Assembly (NCBI RefSeq): GCF_000696575.1
Contig: NZ_JMSQ01000013.1
Location: 1 to 64,000 of the forward strand
Length of the DNA: 64,000 nt
DNA from: Siccibacter colletis
GTDB lineage: Bacteria > Pseudomonadota > Gammaproteobacteria > Enterobacterales > Enterobacteriaceae
Direction of reading: 5' to 3'
Made by a program: the position numbers and the translations under genes. The notes beneath the pieces were generated by a model, which ran no database searches, was not told the DNA's origin, and saw only the letters and a list, made by a program, of their open reading frames with translations. This document shows positions 22,680-31,999 of the stretch, one piece after another. Every line of letters starts with the position of its first letter. The first letter of the stretch is position 1.

Positions 22680-23771
22680 ATGAAGAAAATAGCGTTTGTC
22701 GGCGAGGCGGTGTCTGGTTTTGGCGGCATGGAGACGGTAATCGGAAACGTCATTCAGGCGTTTCGGGCAGATACGCCGTCGGTAATGAGCAAGATGTTCT
22801 TTTTCTGCCGCAAAGACCAGATGGATAAAGGCTGGCTGAACGGCATCGATGCGGCCTACTCCTTTTCCAGTAATAAGCTCGGCTTTTTGCGTCGGGCTAA
22901 ACATATCCGCGCTTTCGCTCGCTGGCTGCAGCAGGAACAGCCGGATGTGGTTATCTGTATTGATCTCATCTCTTGCCTGCTGGCGAACCGCGCGCGCATT
23001 AAAAGCGGGCTGACGTTCCCCATTTTTGCCTGGCCGCACTTCTCGCTTGATCATAAGAAGCATGCTGAATATGTCACCTGGGCCGATTATCACCTGGCGA
23101 TCAGCAGCGGCATCAAGCAGCAGATGATGGCCCGCGGCGTACCGGAATCCCGTATCAACGTCATTTTTAATCCGGTCGCCCCCAAAGACACCATCATCCC
23201 AATGCCGGCCCCGGGTGACGTGCCGACGTTCCTGTATGTGGGGCGCATGAAGTTTGAAGGGCAGAAGCGGATTAAAGATCTGCTTGATGGTCTGGCCGCG
23301 CTGGAAGGGCCGTGGAAATTACACGTCATTGGTGACGGCTCCGATTTTGCACAGTGCCAGCGCTACGGCCGCGAGAAAGGAATCGATGAGCGCATAACCT
23401 GGCATGGCTGGCAGGCAGATCCGTGGGCACTGGTGCGCAATGAGATCAAAACGGTATCGGCGCTGCTGCTAACGTCATCATTCGAAGGGTTTCCAATGAC
23501 GCTGCTGGAGGCGATGTCCTGGGGCATTTACTGTATCAGCTCGGATTGTATGTCTGGCCCGGCAGATATGATTAGTGACAGCCAAAACGGCCGTCTCTAT
23601 CCGCCAGGCGATGTCACGGCATTGACCGCTGTGCTGCAGCAGTTTATTAGCGCCCCGCCTGAGGTAAATCCGGTCGCGATCCAGCAATCCATTCATCGCT
23701 TTTATACTGACGTCTACTTTGACAAGGTAAAAGCTATCCTGCATCACGCCACCGAGAAGAGTGTTCAATGA
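22680..23771 (+). CDS. waaB: LPS alpha-1,6-galactosyltransferase WaaB
   Basis: WaaB adds the side-branch galactose to the first outer-core glucose from UDP-galactose. The start MKKIAFVGEAVSGFGGMETV at 22680 follows GAGTCGAGG and gives 363 residues against 359 in K-12. It is a GT4-family GT-B enzyme with FLYVGRMKFEGQKRIKDLLDGL, HVIGDGSDF and the donor motif SSFEGFPMTLLEAMSWGI. It begins 14 nt after waaP and overlaps the next gene by 4 nt. In K-12 waaS lies before waaB; here it is absent. Confidence 0.94.
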   Translation: MKKIAFVGEAVSGFGGMETVIGNVIQAFRADTPSVMSKMFFFCRKDQMDKGWLNGIDAAYSFSSNKLGFLRRAKHIRAFARWLQQEQPDVVICIDLISCLLANRARIKSGLTFPIFAWPHFSLDHKKHAEYVTWADYHLAISSGIKQQMMARGVPESRINVIFNPVAPKDTIIPMPAPGDVPTFLYVGRMKFEGQKRIKDLLDGLAALEGPWKLHVIGDGSDFAQCQRYGREKGIDERITWHGWQADPWALVRNEIKTVSALLLTSSFEGFPMTLLEAMSWGIYCISSDCMSGPADMISDSQNGRLYPPGDVTALTAVLQQFISAPPEVNPVAIQQSIHRFYTDVYFDKVKAILHHATEKSVQ

Positions 23772-24781
23772 GCCAGCAATATTTCAATGACAGCGATGTG
23801 ATTAAGTCGGTAATGGATTTTAACTATACCGGCGATTGCACGGCTGAACCTTTTATCATTGCTTACGGCATCGATAAAAACTTTCTCTATGGTTGCGGGA
23901 TATCCATTGCCTCTATCCTGCTGACAAACCCCGGCGTGCCGCTTGAGTTTCACGTTTTCACTGATTTTTTCAGCGATGAAGATCGCAGCCGCTTCGAGGC
24001 GTTAGCAAAACAGTACGGCACGCGCATTGTGGTCAGCATGATTGACTGCGAGAAGCTTAAATCGCTGCCAAGCACCCGAAACTGGACCTACGCGACCTAT
24101 TTCCGTTTCATTATTGCTGACCACTTTGCGGGTAAAACCCAAAAAGTGCTTTATCTTGACGCGGACATTGCCTGCCAGGGCAGCATTCAGGAGTTGGTTG
24201 ATCTGCGTTTTACCGACGAGGAAATTGCCGCGGTGGTCGTAGAAGGGAATACCAACTGGTGGCAAAAACGCGCCGTCAGCCTTGATACGCCTGGACTGAA
24301 AAACGGCTATTTCAATGCCGGTTTTTTGCTGATGAATATCGAGAAATGGGCCGAAGAAGGTATTTCCGTTAAGGCTATCAACATGTTACGTGACCCGGCC
24401 GTGGTGAGTAAAATTACCCACCTCGATCAGGACGTGCTGAATATGCTACTGGTAGGGAAAGCCCGCTACCTGGATAAAAAATTCAATACGCAGTTCAGCA
24501 TCAACTATGAACTGAAAGAGCAGGTGGTTAATCCGGTTGATGATTCCACGGTATTCATACATTACATCGGGCCAACTAAACCCTGGCACGTCTGGGCAAC
24601 TTATCCGGTTTCCCACGCGTTTTTAAACGCGAAGCAGCACTCGCCGTGGCAGCGCGATGCACTGCTCAGCCCGGCAAATGCTAATCAGTGGCGCTATGCT
24701 GCTAAACATTACTTTAAACAGAAAAAATATCTCGCTGGTGTGTCCGGCTATCTCAACTATTTCATGCATAAAGTGAAATAG
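23768..24781 (+). CDS. waaO: LPS outer-core GT8 hexosyltransferase (WaaO/WaaI type)
   Basis: The 337-residue product is a GT8-family retaining glycosyltransferase. It carries VAYGIDKNFL-like ITAYGIDKNFLYGCGISIAS as IIAYGIDKNFLYGCGIS, the metal-binding DxD in VLYLDADIAC, the NAGFLLMNIEKW segment and HYIGPTKPWHVW near the end. It aligns throughout with K-12 WaaO (alpha-1,3-glucosyltransferase) and Salmonella WaaI (alpha-1,3-galactosyltransferase). Which hexose is transferred cannot be decided by reading. It overlaps waaB by 4 nt. K-12 has a second GT8 gene (waaJ/waaR) next; here waaY follows directly, after 28 nt. Confidence 0.9.
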   Translation: MSQQYFNDSDVIKSVMDFNYTGDCTAEPFIIAYGIDKNFLYGCGISIASILLTNPGVPLEFHVFTDFFSDEDRSRFEALAKQYGTRIVVSMIDCEKLKSLPSTRNWTYATYFRFIIADHFAGKTQKVLYLDADIACQGSIQELVDLRFTDEEIAAVVVEGNTNWWQKRAVSLDTPGLKNGYFNAGFLLMNIEKWAEEGISVKAINMLRDPAVVSKITHLDQDVLNMLLVGKARYLDKKFNTQFSINYELKEQVVNPVDDSTVFIHYIGPTKPWHVWATYPVSHAFLNAKQHSPWQRDALLSPANANQWRYAAKHYFKQKKYLAGVSGYLNYFMHKVK

Positions 24782-24809
24782 GCCGGGGGCATCAGCCGCA
24801 GGGCAATTC

Positions 24810-25514
24810 ATGATTTATAAAACTAAAACCAAAGATTTTGTCGTCTACGTCAAAGATAACGATGCCTTTTTCAAAGGCATCTTTAATGACTTTTTGCACT
24901 ATCGCCTCAATATCCTCAAGGTGTTCAGAAGCATCGAAGACACTAAAGTCGTGCTGATAGATACCCCACGCGGTAAGTACGTTCTGAAGGTATTCGCGCC
25001 AAAAGATAAAAAATTTGAGCGCGTGGCCAAGTCGTTCGTTAAGGGTGATTACTACTACACGCTGTTAAAACAAACCGACCGCGTGATTAGTGAAGGGCTG
25101 CGTTTCCCGAACGATTTCTATCTACTGGCCGAGCGTAAAATTTTTAACTATGCCAGTTTGTTCGTGATGATTATCGAGTACGTCGAAGGGGTTGAGTTAG
25201 GCGATCTGGATGAGCTTAATGACGACGTGCGTGCTGAAATTGCGGATAAAATGCAGCAGTTGCATCAGCATAATATGATTTCCGGCGACCCCCACAAGGG
25301 CAATTTTATTCTGTCTGCCGACGGGATCCGCATTATCGATCTTTCCGGTAAAACCCCGAACGCCAATCGTAAGGCAAAAGACCGCATCGATATGGAGCGT
25401 CATCTGGGCATTGAGAATGAACTCAAAGACCTCGGTTACTATTCCGTGGTGTATAAAAAGCGCATGCGCCTGAAGATCAAGCGCATCAAGCAGCGCCTGA
25501 AGCTCAGCAAATAA
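24810..25514 (+). CDS. waaY: LPS core heptose II kinase WaaY
   Basis: WaaY phosphorylates HepII of the inner core after WaaP and WaaQ have acted. The 234-residue product has a small kinase-like fold: TPRGKYVLKVFAPKDKKFER with the ATP-binding lysine, MIIEYVEGVELGDLDEL as hinge, MISGDPHKGNFIL as the catalytic loop and IRIIDLSGKTPN as the metal-binding segment. The C-terminus is strongly basic (KIKRIKQRLKLSK). It is AT-richer than recG or spoT. It lies between waaO and waaZ, the relative order seen in K-12. Confidence 0.95.
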   Translation: MIYKTKTKDFVVYVKDNDAFFKGIFNDFLHYRLNILKVFRSIEDTKVVLIDTPRGKYVLKVFAPKDKKFERVAKSFVKGDYYYTLLKQTDRVISEGLRFPNDFYLLAERKIFNYASLFVMIIEYVEGVELGDLDELNDDVRAEIADKMQQLHQHNMISGDPHKGNFILSADGIRIIDLSGKTPNANRKAKDRIDMERHLGIENELKDLGYYSVVYKKRMRLKIKRIKQRLKLSK

Positions 25515-25532
25515 TCGTAACCAGGGTAATGA

Positions 25533-26339
25533 ATGAGTATGGCAGAGAACACTATTTATATTACTGAGGCGGAGATCGGGACGCTCATCGGGCAAAAAAC
25601 GTCCCCCGATGCCATCATTTTTCTTTCCGGACCAACATCATTAAAAACGCCGCTGTCGGTGCTCAAAGCGAATGATGTCATCACTGTAAATGGCTCTGCC
25701 CGCTACTTGCTGGATAACGGGGTTGCCCCCTTTATTTACGTGCTTACCGACTCACGCTTCCTGATCCAGCGTCGCGATGACTTTTACGAATTTTCAAAAA
25801 GCAGTCGCTTTACTATCGTCAACCGCGATGTCTACGAAGATGCTTCTGAAGAAGATAAACGCTATCTGGAGCAGCACTGCTTTATTATTCGGTCGTTATA
25901 CAAGCGTGAAAAGGGCGGCGTATTTAAAAAGCTGAGTCTGCACTGGCAGGCGTCACGTAATCCACATATTCATGTACGCGTACCGCTTTCTAAACGCAAG
26001 CGGCTGGTGGGCTTTAGTACTCGTATTAGCGATGGGTACTGCTCCTGCCATACTATTGCGTTTACCGCGCTGCAAATTGCCTATTCACTGCATTATGAGC
26101 GTATAGTTTTCTCCGGGCTCGATCTTACCGGGGCCTGCACGCGCTTTTATGATGAAAGTAATAACCCGATGCCTTCGGAGCTGAGTAAAGATTTAAGGAA
26201 GATTCTGCCGTTTTTCGCGTTTGCGCAGGAAGTGGTGGGAGATTTAAACGTATATAACTTGTCGGATGATACGGCAGTGGATTACCGTATCATTCCGCAC
26301 ATAACACCGGATGTGTTATCAGGTTATATTCCTGCCTGA
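25533..26339 (+). CDS. waaZ: LPS core biosynthesis protein WaaZ (Kdo III modification)
   Basis: WaaZ is needed for addition of a third, partial Kdo residue to the inner core in K-12-type strains, giving truncated core glycoforms that do not carry O antigen. The product has up to 268 residues; MSMAENT at 25533 or the ATG at 25539 may be the start. It matches K-12 WaaZ along its length: IIFLSGPTSLKTPLSVLKAND, FIYVLTDSRFL, IVNRDVYEDAS, GYCSCHTIAFTALQIAYSL and SELSKDLRKILPFF. It is the last gene of the plus-strand waa operon. No waaU/waaK gene follows; waaL comes from the opposite side. Confidence 0.9.
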   Translation: MSMAENTIYITEAEIGTLIGQKTSPDAIIFLSGPTSLKTPLSVLKANDVITVNGSARYLLDNGVAPFIYVLTDSRFLIQRRDDFYEFSKSSRFTIVNRDVYEDASEEDKRYLEQHCFIIRSLYKREKGGVFKKLSLHWQASRNPHIHVRVPLSKRKRLVGFSTRISDGYCSCHTIAFTALQIAYSLHYERIVFSGLDLTGACTRFYDESNNPMPSELSKDLRKILPFFAFAQEVVGDLNVYNLSDDTAVDYRIIPHITPDVLSGYIPA

Positions 26340-26346
26340 AGAAAGC

Positions 26347-26370
26347 TGCGGTTGCGTTAATGCAACCGCA
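26347..26370. terminator. hairpin between convergent waaZ and waaL
   Basis: A perfect inverted repeat with 9-bp arms (TGCGGTTGC, GCAACCGCA) and a 6-nt loop lies in the 37 nt between the two stop codons. No clean T-run follows on either strand, so termination could be partial or the hairpin could stop exonucleases for both operons. Confidence 0.6.
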
Positions 26371-26376
26371 CGCTTA

Positions 26377-27618
26377 TCAAAGCTGTTTTTGCTTCGCTCG
26401 CAGCGCCAGCGCAAAACCCAGTAATACACCAAGGTTGGATATATTTACTGTTTCAAAAGCGCCCCTGACAAAGAAGTCCCCTGCAAGTATCAATCCAAGC
26501 GTCAGCCAGGCCGCTTTTATTACGTCATCAGTACGTTTATATCCGCTGACGCACGCTTTCCCCACAGAAATCAATAAATACCAAAGTGCAGCCAGGCCGA
26601 AAATCCCACCGGCGAACCATGCTGCAAGCGTGAGATTATGCGGACCAATTGAAACCCTTGCAATCCACTGAGGGTAATCATCAACTCTGTCGTTATAAAC
26701 GCGATAGAAAATTTCATCGCCGTAGCCATATCCTTTAATCGGATTTTCTTTAATTAAATCTAAAGCAGACCCCTGCGTTCCATTGCCATACCGATTGCTA
26801 CTGTCAGTCTGCTGTAGTTTCGAGAAGAACTTAGTGAAATGCTCCGGGGATTTTTGATGACCTACAGCAACAAACAGAGAGAAAATAACCACAGCTAAAA
26901 GTGGGAGTTTCCACTCGCGGTTAATTATTGCCCATAAACAAGAGGTTAACGCAATAGCCAGCCATGTTCCTCTTTGCATGGTCCCAATGATTATCAAACC
27001 AAGTATTAACGCGAGTGCAGTAAAGACCAGTTTGTGTTTACTTTTCCATAAAAAAAGCAGCGCGGGCATCATGAATATAACGGCATCAGACTTATATTTA
27101 TGATTGAATGTTGTTAAAGGCAGATGACCATTTTTATACTCCTCCAGATATTGCCATGCATCTGCAACCGCAAGAGGTAATATTGCAACGATTAGTGCAT
27201 AAATGAAGGTGCGCGCTATATCTTTTGCCGACTCTTTATGCAATACAACGGCTATGGAAAGCGCAATCGCAATAACCTTTTCAAAAACCGCGTTACCAGC
27301 TTTGCCTATAGAGTAGTGAACATCGAAAGAAATGACTATTCCATACACTACAGATGCAACAAAGATGAGAGTAGCTAATGTGATATTATTTTTTAACGTT
27401 ACAAAAAACTCAGCTTTATATTTATACAGATAGACAATCGCAGTTATAAACAGCAATGCCGATACAATATGCTTATAACGCGTCACGCCGTCTAAAAAAT
27501 ACAAAATAATATAAAGGCTAACTAATCCCCGGTTCCACAATGACTGCCAGTTCTGCTCCCGCTGCTGGCTCAATTGATCTAAAACCATTCTTTCTCCAAA
27601 CGACTTCAAGTGCATCAT
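26377..27618 (-). CDS. waaL: O-antigen ligase WaaL
   Basis: WaaL transfers undecaprenyl-linked O antigen onto the lipid A-core at the periplasmic face of the inner membrane. The 413-residue product is a polytopic protein with about 11-12 hydrophobic segments and a large periplasmic loop. Hallmarks of the family are the QRGTW arginine motif and the GPHNLTLAAWFAGG histidine motif in the loop. It is distinctly AT-richer than waaC and waaF, as is usual for the variable ligase gene. The start overlaps the waaC stop by 4 nt; the Met at 27618 or the next codon may be used. It ends the hldD-waaF-waaC-waaL operon. Confidence 0.92.
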   Translation of the reverse strand: MMHLKSFGERMVLDQLSQQREQNWQSLWNRGLVSLYIILYFLDGVTRYKHIVSALLFITAIVYLYKYKAEFFVTLKNNITLATLIFVASVVYGIVISFDVHYSIGKAGNAVFEKVIAIALSIAVVLHKESAKDIARTFIYALIVAILPLAVADAWQYLEEYKNGHLPLTTFNHKYKSDAVIFMMPALLFLWKSKHKLVFTALALILGLIIIGTMQRGTWLAIALTSCLWAIINREWKLPLLAVVIFSLFVAVGHQKSPEHFTKFFSKLQQTDSSNRYGNGTQGSALDLIKENPIKGYGYGDEIFYRVYNDRVDDYPQWIARVSIGPHNLTLAAWFAGGIFGLAALWYLLISVGKACVSGYKRTDDVIKAAWLTLGLILAGDFFVRGAFETVNISNLGVLLGFALALRAKQKQL

Positions 27619-28583
27619 CTTAATGTATTGCTATTCAGAGCTTCTAAAACAGTACTGGCGTGAAGATCTGCCAGTTGTTTTGACGGTGAACAACACGCAA
27701 CCTGGTTCTTCCCGTAACCGCCAATCAAACCCGGATCCGTCGGGCCATAGAGTGTGATATTCGGGCGATCCAGCGCAGCCGTCAGATGGCTTAAGCCGGT
27801 ATCAACCGAGACCACGAATTTTGCACCTGCCAGCACGCGTGCTACCTGTTCAAGGCTCATGCGCGGCAGAACGTCCACATATTTAAACCCTTCAGCCAGC
27901 CGCCGGGCGCGCGCTTCTTCATGGGGTGCGCCCCAGGGCAACTTGATGCGCAAACCGCTGTCAGCAAGCAGCGCAATAAGCTCACGCCAGTGCGCTTCCG
28001 GCCAGTGCTTGTCATCCCGGGTGGTGGCATGCAGGAATACGGCATAGGGCACGCCGTTATCATCGGCAGCGTTCAGGAAATGCTGAGCGATAGCGTAATC
28101 ACCCTGCGCGTCAGGGCGCAGATAGCCGAGGCTTTTGGCAAACAGCTCACGGGTGCGTTCCACGGCGTGCTGCGCTTTGGGAATGGCGTGGCGGCGATTA
28201 TAAAACAGGCTGGCCAGCGGCTCGCGCGCGCTGTGCCAGTCCATACCGTGCTTTACACCCTCTGCCAGTCGCGTCACCAGCGCAGCGCTCTTCACCAGCC
28301 CCTGGGCATCAATCACCGCATCATACTTCACCGCGCGCAACGCCGCGCGAAACGCCTGACGCTCTGCCTTTACCGGCGCGGAGAACCACGCTTTACGCCA
28401 GCGGCGGACCGCCACCGGCAGCACGCGTTCGACCGCCGGATGCCACGATGGGATCTGCGCAAACCCCTCTTCAACCACCCAGTCAAAACGAATCCCCGGG
28501 ATCGCCTGCATGGCATCGGTCAGGGCAGGCAGCGTATGGAGCACGTCGCCCATCGACGACGTTTTAACAATCAATACCCGCAT
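27615..28583 (-). CDS. waaC: LPS heptosyltransferase I WaaC
   Basis: WaaC adds the first L-glycero-D-manno-heptose to Kdo of the inner core using ADP-heptose. The 322-residue product is a GT9 enzyme starting MRVLIVKTSSMGDVLHTLPAL, with the catalytic-site aspartate region in that segment. DAVIDAQGLVKSA, FLHATTRDDKHWPEAHWREL and VSVDTGLSHLTAALDRPNITLYGPT follow. It lies 3 nt after waaF and overlaps waaL by 4 nt. Confidence 0.97.
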   Translation of the reverse strand: MRVLIVKTSSMGDVLHTLPALTDAMQAIPGIRFDWVVEEGFAQIPSWHPAVERVLPVAVRRWRKAWFSAPVKAERQAFRAALRAVKYDAVIDAQGLVKSAALVTRLAEGVKHGMDWHSAREPLASLFYNRRHAIPKAQHAVERTRELFAKSLGYLRPDAQGDYAIAQHFLNAADDNGVPYAVFLHATTRDDKHWPEAHWRELIALLADSGLRIKLPWGAPHEEARARRLAEGFKYVDVLPRMSLEQVARVLAGAKFVVSVDTGLSHLTAALDRPNITLYGPTDPGLIGGYGKNQVACCSPSKQLADLHASTVLEALNSNTLR

Positions 28584-28586
28584 CGT

Positions 28587-29633
28587 CTACGCTTCCTGCT
28601 CAAGCAACAGCGGATTCAGTTCTTCCAGAACGCGCTGCGGGGTAATGTCGATAAGACTCTGGTGATAGCCTTCGGCGGCATCGCCTTTACGCACCTTGTG
28701 ATAGCCGGTAATCAGGCGGATTACCCGCGCTTTATGCGACAGCGGCGGTGTAAAGTCCGGGCTGCTTGGCCCGTAAAGGGCGACCAGCGGGCGCTCCAGC
28801 GCAGCGGCAACGTGCATCAGGCCGGAATCGTTGGTGACCATTGCGTCGCAGGCGGCGATCAGCACGACAGCCTGCTCCAGCGCGGTTTCCCCTGCCAGAT
28901 TGCGGCACCACGCCTGCTGCTCTGTGGTCAGCGCGGCGAGGATTTCGTTGCCGGCATCGTGATCTTTCGCCGAGCCGAACAGCACAACCTGATAGCCTTC
29001 ATCAATAAGTTCAGCGGCCAGGGCGGCGTAATGATAGTGTGGCCAGCGTTTTGCCGGACCGAACTCTGCGCCAGGGCAGAAGCCGATCAGGCGACGTTCG
29101 TCGGAAAGTCCAAAGGTTTTACGCATCTGGACGCACTCATCCGCGCTGACCTGCAGTTTCGGCCAAAGCAGCGGCTGCGGCAGATCTTTCGCGCTCTGCA
29201 TTACCCCTTTGTCATACGCCAGCGCCACATAGCGCTCAACCATCAGCGGCCAGGCCTGTTTGTCGAGCGGGCGCGCATCGTTGAGCAAGCCATAACGCAT
29301 CTCGCCGCGCCAGCCGGTGCGCACCGGGATCCCGGCGAAGAAGGGAATTAACGCGGATTTGAACGAGCCGGGTAGCACATACGCGCGGTCATAGTGGCGA
29401 TCGCGCAGGCTGCGGCCGAGACGGCGACGCTCGCCGAGCGCCAGCGCTCCGTGGCCCAGCGGCATTGGGATCGCCTCGTTCACTTCCGGCATACGCGCCA
29501 GCAGCGGACGGCACCACGCGGGTGCCATTACGTCAATCACGGCCTGAGGAAAGCGCGCCCGGAGCGTGCGATAGAGACTTTGCGACATCATCATGTCGCC
29601 CACCCATGACGGGCCAATCACCAGAATCTTCAT
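28587..29633 (-). CDS. waaF: LPS heptosyltransferase II WaaF
   Basis: WaaF adds the second heptose of the inner core to HepI. The 348-residue product, the K-12 length, starts MKILVIGPSWVGDMMMSQSLY and shows the GT9 segments LIGFCPGAEFGPAKRWPHYHY, VVLFGSAKDHDAG and VTNDSGLMHVAAALERPLVALYG. It sits 9 nt after hldD and 3 nt before waaC in the conserved heptose operon. Confidence 0.97.
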   Translation of the reverse strand: MKILVIGPSWVGDMMMSQSLYRTLRARFPQAVIDVMAPAWCRPLLARMPEVNEAIPMPLGHGALALGERRRLGRSLRDRHYDRAYVLPGSFKSALIPFFAGIPVRTGWRGEMRYGLLNDARPLDKQAWPLMVERYVALAYDKGVMQSAKDLPQPLLWPKLQVSADECVQMRKTFGLSDERRLIGFCPGAEFGPAKRWPHYHYAALAAELIDEGYQVVLFGSAKDHDAGNEILAALTTEQQAWCRNLAGETALEQAVVLIAACDAMVTNDSGLMHVAAALERPLVALYGPSSPDFTPPLSHKARVIRLITGYHKVRKGDAAEGYHQSLIDITPQRVLEELNPLLLEQEA

Positions 29634-29642
29634 GCGCTGTGC

Positions 29643-30575
29643 TTACGCGTCACGGTTCAGCCAGGCCATGTACTCCGCCACGCCTTCGGCGACGGTTTTA
29701 AACGGCTTATCGTAACCCGCCGCGCGCAGTTTCGTGGTATCTGCCTGGGTGAACGCCTGATAGCGGCCTTTCAGTTTTTCCGGGAACGGAATGTATTCGA
29801 GGGTGCCTTTCTGGTGGAAGGCCAGCGCGGCGTCTGCGACCGCCTGGAAGGACTCGGCGCGACCGGTACCGCAGTTGAAGATGCCGGATACGCCGTTCTG
29901 CCAGAACCACAGGTTTACCGCCGCCACATCGCCGACATAGATGAAGTCGCGCTTAAAGCCGTCGCTGCCTTCAAACAGTTTCGGGCTTTCGCCATTATTC
30001 AGCTGGGTGTTGAGGTGGAACGCGACGCTCGCCATGCTGCCTTTGTGGCCTTCGCGCGGCCCGTAGACGTTAAAGTAGCGGAAGCCGACGATCTGGGAAT
30101 TGGCTTCCGGCAGGATCTGGCGCACGTACTCGTCAAACAGGAACTTGGAGTAGCCGTAAACATTGAGCGGCTGCTCATATTCGCGGGATTCGATAAAGTC
30201 GCTGGTGCGGCCGCCGTAGGTTGCCGCTGAAGAGGCGTAAAGGAACGGAATTTCACGCTCCAGGCAGTAGTGCAGCACCTCTTTGGAGTACTGATAGTTG
30301 TTATCCATCATGTACTTGCCGTCCCACTCGGTGGTGGAGGAGCAGGCACCTTCATGGAAGATCGCTTCGATGTCGCCGAACTCTTCACCCGCCATTACCT
30401 GAATTAAGAAATCTTCTTTATCCATGTAATCAGCAATATTCAAATCCACCAGGTTGACGAATTTGGTGCCGTCTTTGAGGTTATCTACCACCAGAATGTC
30501 GGTGATACCCATATCATTCAGAGACTTAACAATGTTGCTGCCGATGAAGCCGGCACCGCCGGTAACAATGATCAT
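29643..30575 (-). CDS. hldD: ADP-L-glycero-D-manno-heptose 6-epimerase HldD
   Basis: HldD (RfaD) epimerises ADP-D-glycero- to ADP-L-glycero-D-manno-heptose, supplying WaaC, WaaF and WaaQ. The start [19 protein letters not shown] at 30575 gives 310 residues as in K-12; an upstream in-frame ATG adds 15 unconserved residues. It is an extended SDR with the NADP-binding GGAGFIGS, the catalytic S/T at ASSAATYGG and YGYSK with Tyr and Lys. It is the first gene of the operon; its leader contains a 7-bp palindrome at 30601-30617. Confidence 0.98.
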   Translation of the reverse strand: MIIVTGGAGFIGSNIVKSLNDMGITDILVVDNLKDGTKFVNLVDLNIADYMDKEDFLIQVMAGEEFGDIEAIFHEGACSSTTEWDGKYMMDNNYQYSKEVLHYCLEREIPFLYASSAATYGGRTSDFIESREYEQPLNVYGYSKFLFDEYVRQILPEANSQIVGFRYFNVYGPREGHKGSMASVAFHLNTQLNNGESPKLFEGSDGFKRDFIYVGDVAAVNLWFWQNGVSGIFNCGTGRAESFQAVADAALAFHQKGTLEYIPFPEKLKGRYQAFTQADTTKLRAAGYDKPFKTVAEGVAEYMAWLNRDA

Positions 30576-30600
30576 AAGCGTAACCTTCAATACATGACGA

Positions 30601-30617
30601 CCTGAGACGATCTCAGG
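30601..30617. repeat. palindrome in the hldD leader
   Basis: CCTGAGA and TCTCAGG flank a 3-nt loop 26 nt upstream of the hldD start. On the minus strand an extended -10-like TGGTATGAT lies further upstream, around 30631-30640, which would place this palindrome inside the transcribed leader. No T-run follows. A role is not known. Confidence 0.45.
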
Positions 30618-30793
30618 CACTACTGTTTCTTATCATACCATTTCCCTGTTTTATTGACCCTCACAATGTCAGGCAGGTTCCTTTGCCTCGTGATTTATGC
30701 TGCAAAAACGAGAATCTGTGAATCGTCATCTCGTATCAGGTTCTACCTTCAGGTAATAATACGTGCCGAAATTTGCCAGTCTGGAGAATCGCA

Positions 30794-31990
30794 ATGCGAG
30801 GGGATTTTTACCAACAGTTGTCTGCCGACCTTGATACTGCAAGAGCGGAAGGGTTGTTTAAAGAAGAGCGCATTATCACATCGGCGCAGCAGGCCGATAT
30901 CACGGTGGCGGATGGCAGCCACGTTATCAATTTCTGCGCCAATAACTATCTCGGTCTGGCGAACCATCCGGAGCTGATCGCCGCGGCGAAAGCAGGAATG
31001 GGCAGTCACGGTTTTGGCATGGCCTCTGTACGCTTTATCTGCGGCACCCAGGACAGCCACAAGCAGCTGGAACAGAAGCTGGCTGAGTTTCTCGGCATGG
31101 AAGACGCGATTCTCTACTCCTCGTGCTTCGATGCGAACGGCGGGCTGTTTGAGACTCTGCTCGGCCCGGAAGATGCAATTATCTCCGATGCCCTGAACCA
31201 TGCCTCGATCATTGACGGCGTGCGCCTGTGTAAGGCGAAGCGTTATCGCTATGCCAACAACGATATGCAGGAGCTGGAAGCGCGTCTGAAAGAAGCTCGT
31301 GAAGCCGGTGCGCGTCACGTGATGATCGCTACCGACGGCGTGTTCTCGATGGATGGCGTGATCGCCAACCTGAAAGGCGTCTGCGATCTGGCGGACCAGT
31401 ACGATGCGCTGGTGATGGTCGATGACTCCCACGCCGTGGGCTTCGTTGGTGAAAACGGTCGCGGCACCCATGAATACTGCGAGGTGATGGGCCGGGTCGA
31501 TATTATCACCGGTACGCTCGGTAAAGCGCTGGGCGGGGCGTCTGGCGGCTATACCGCCGGGCGTAAAGAAGTGGTGGAGTGGCTGCGTCAGCGCTCGCGT
31601 CCGTATCTCTTCTCTAACTCGCTGGCACCGGCTATCGTCGCCGCGTCTATCAAGGTGCTGGAGATGCTGGCGTCCGGCGCGGAACTGCGCACCCGCCTGT
31701 GGGATAACGCGCGCCTGTTCCGTGAAAAAATGTCAGCCGCAGGTTTTACGCTCGCCGGTGCCGATCACGCCATTATTCCGGTAATGCTGGGCGATGCTGC
31801 CGTCGCGCAGCAGTTTGCGCGCGAGTTGCAGAAAGAGGGAATTTACGTTACCGGGTTCTTCTACCCGGTGGTGCCGAAAGGCCAGGCGCGTATTCGCACC
31901 CAGATGTCGGCAGCGCATACGCCTGAACAGATTGAACGTGCAGTCGATGCGTTTATCCGCATCGGTAAACAGTTAAATGTGATTGCCTGA
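30794..31990 (+). CDS. kbl: glycine C-acetyltransferase (2-amino-3-ketobutyrate CoA ligase)
   Basis: Kbl splits 2-amino-3-ketobutyrate with CoA into glycine and acetyl-CoA, the second step of threonine degradation. The start [20 protein letters not shown] at 30794 gives 398 residues as in K-12. It is a PLP enzyme of the alpha-oxoamine synthase family, with the cofactor lysine in [27 protein letters not shown] and [13 protein letters not shown]. Tdh, which makes its substrate, follows after 9 nt in one operon. Confidence 0.98.
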   Translation: MRGDFYQQLSADLDTARAEGLFKEERIITSAQQADITVADGSHVINFCANNYLGLANHPELIAAAKAGMGSHGFGMASVRFICGTQDSHKQLEQKLAEFLGMEDAILYSSCFDANGGLFETLLGPEDAIISDALNHASIIDGVRLCKAKRYRYANNDMQELEARLKEAREAGARHVMIATDGVFSMDGVIANLKGVCDLADQYDALVMVDDSHAVGFVGENGRGTHEYCEVMGRVDIITGTLGKALGGASGGYTAGRKEVVEWLRQRSRPYLFSNSLAPAIVAASIKVLEMLASGAELRTRLWDNARLFREKMSAAGFTLAGADHAIIPVMLGDAAVAQQFARELQKEGIYVTGFFYPVVPKGQARIRTQMSAAHTPEQIERAVDAFIRIGKQLNVIA

Positions 31991-31999
31991 GGGCGTGGA

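Noticed and set aside
27921-29351. 476-codon plus-strand frame opposite waaC and waaF
   Set aside because: It spans two well-supported genes on the other strand and has no family features; it exists only because of codon bias on the coding strand.
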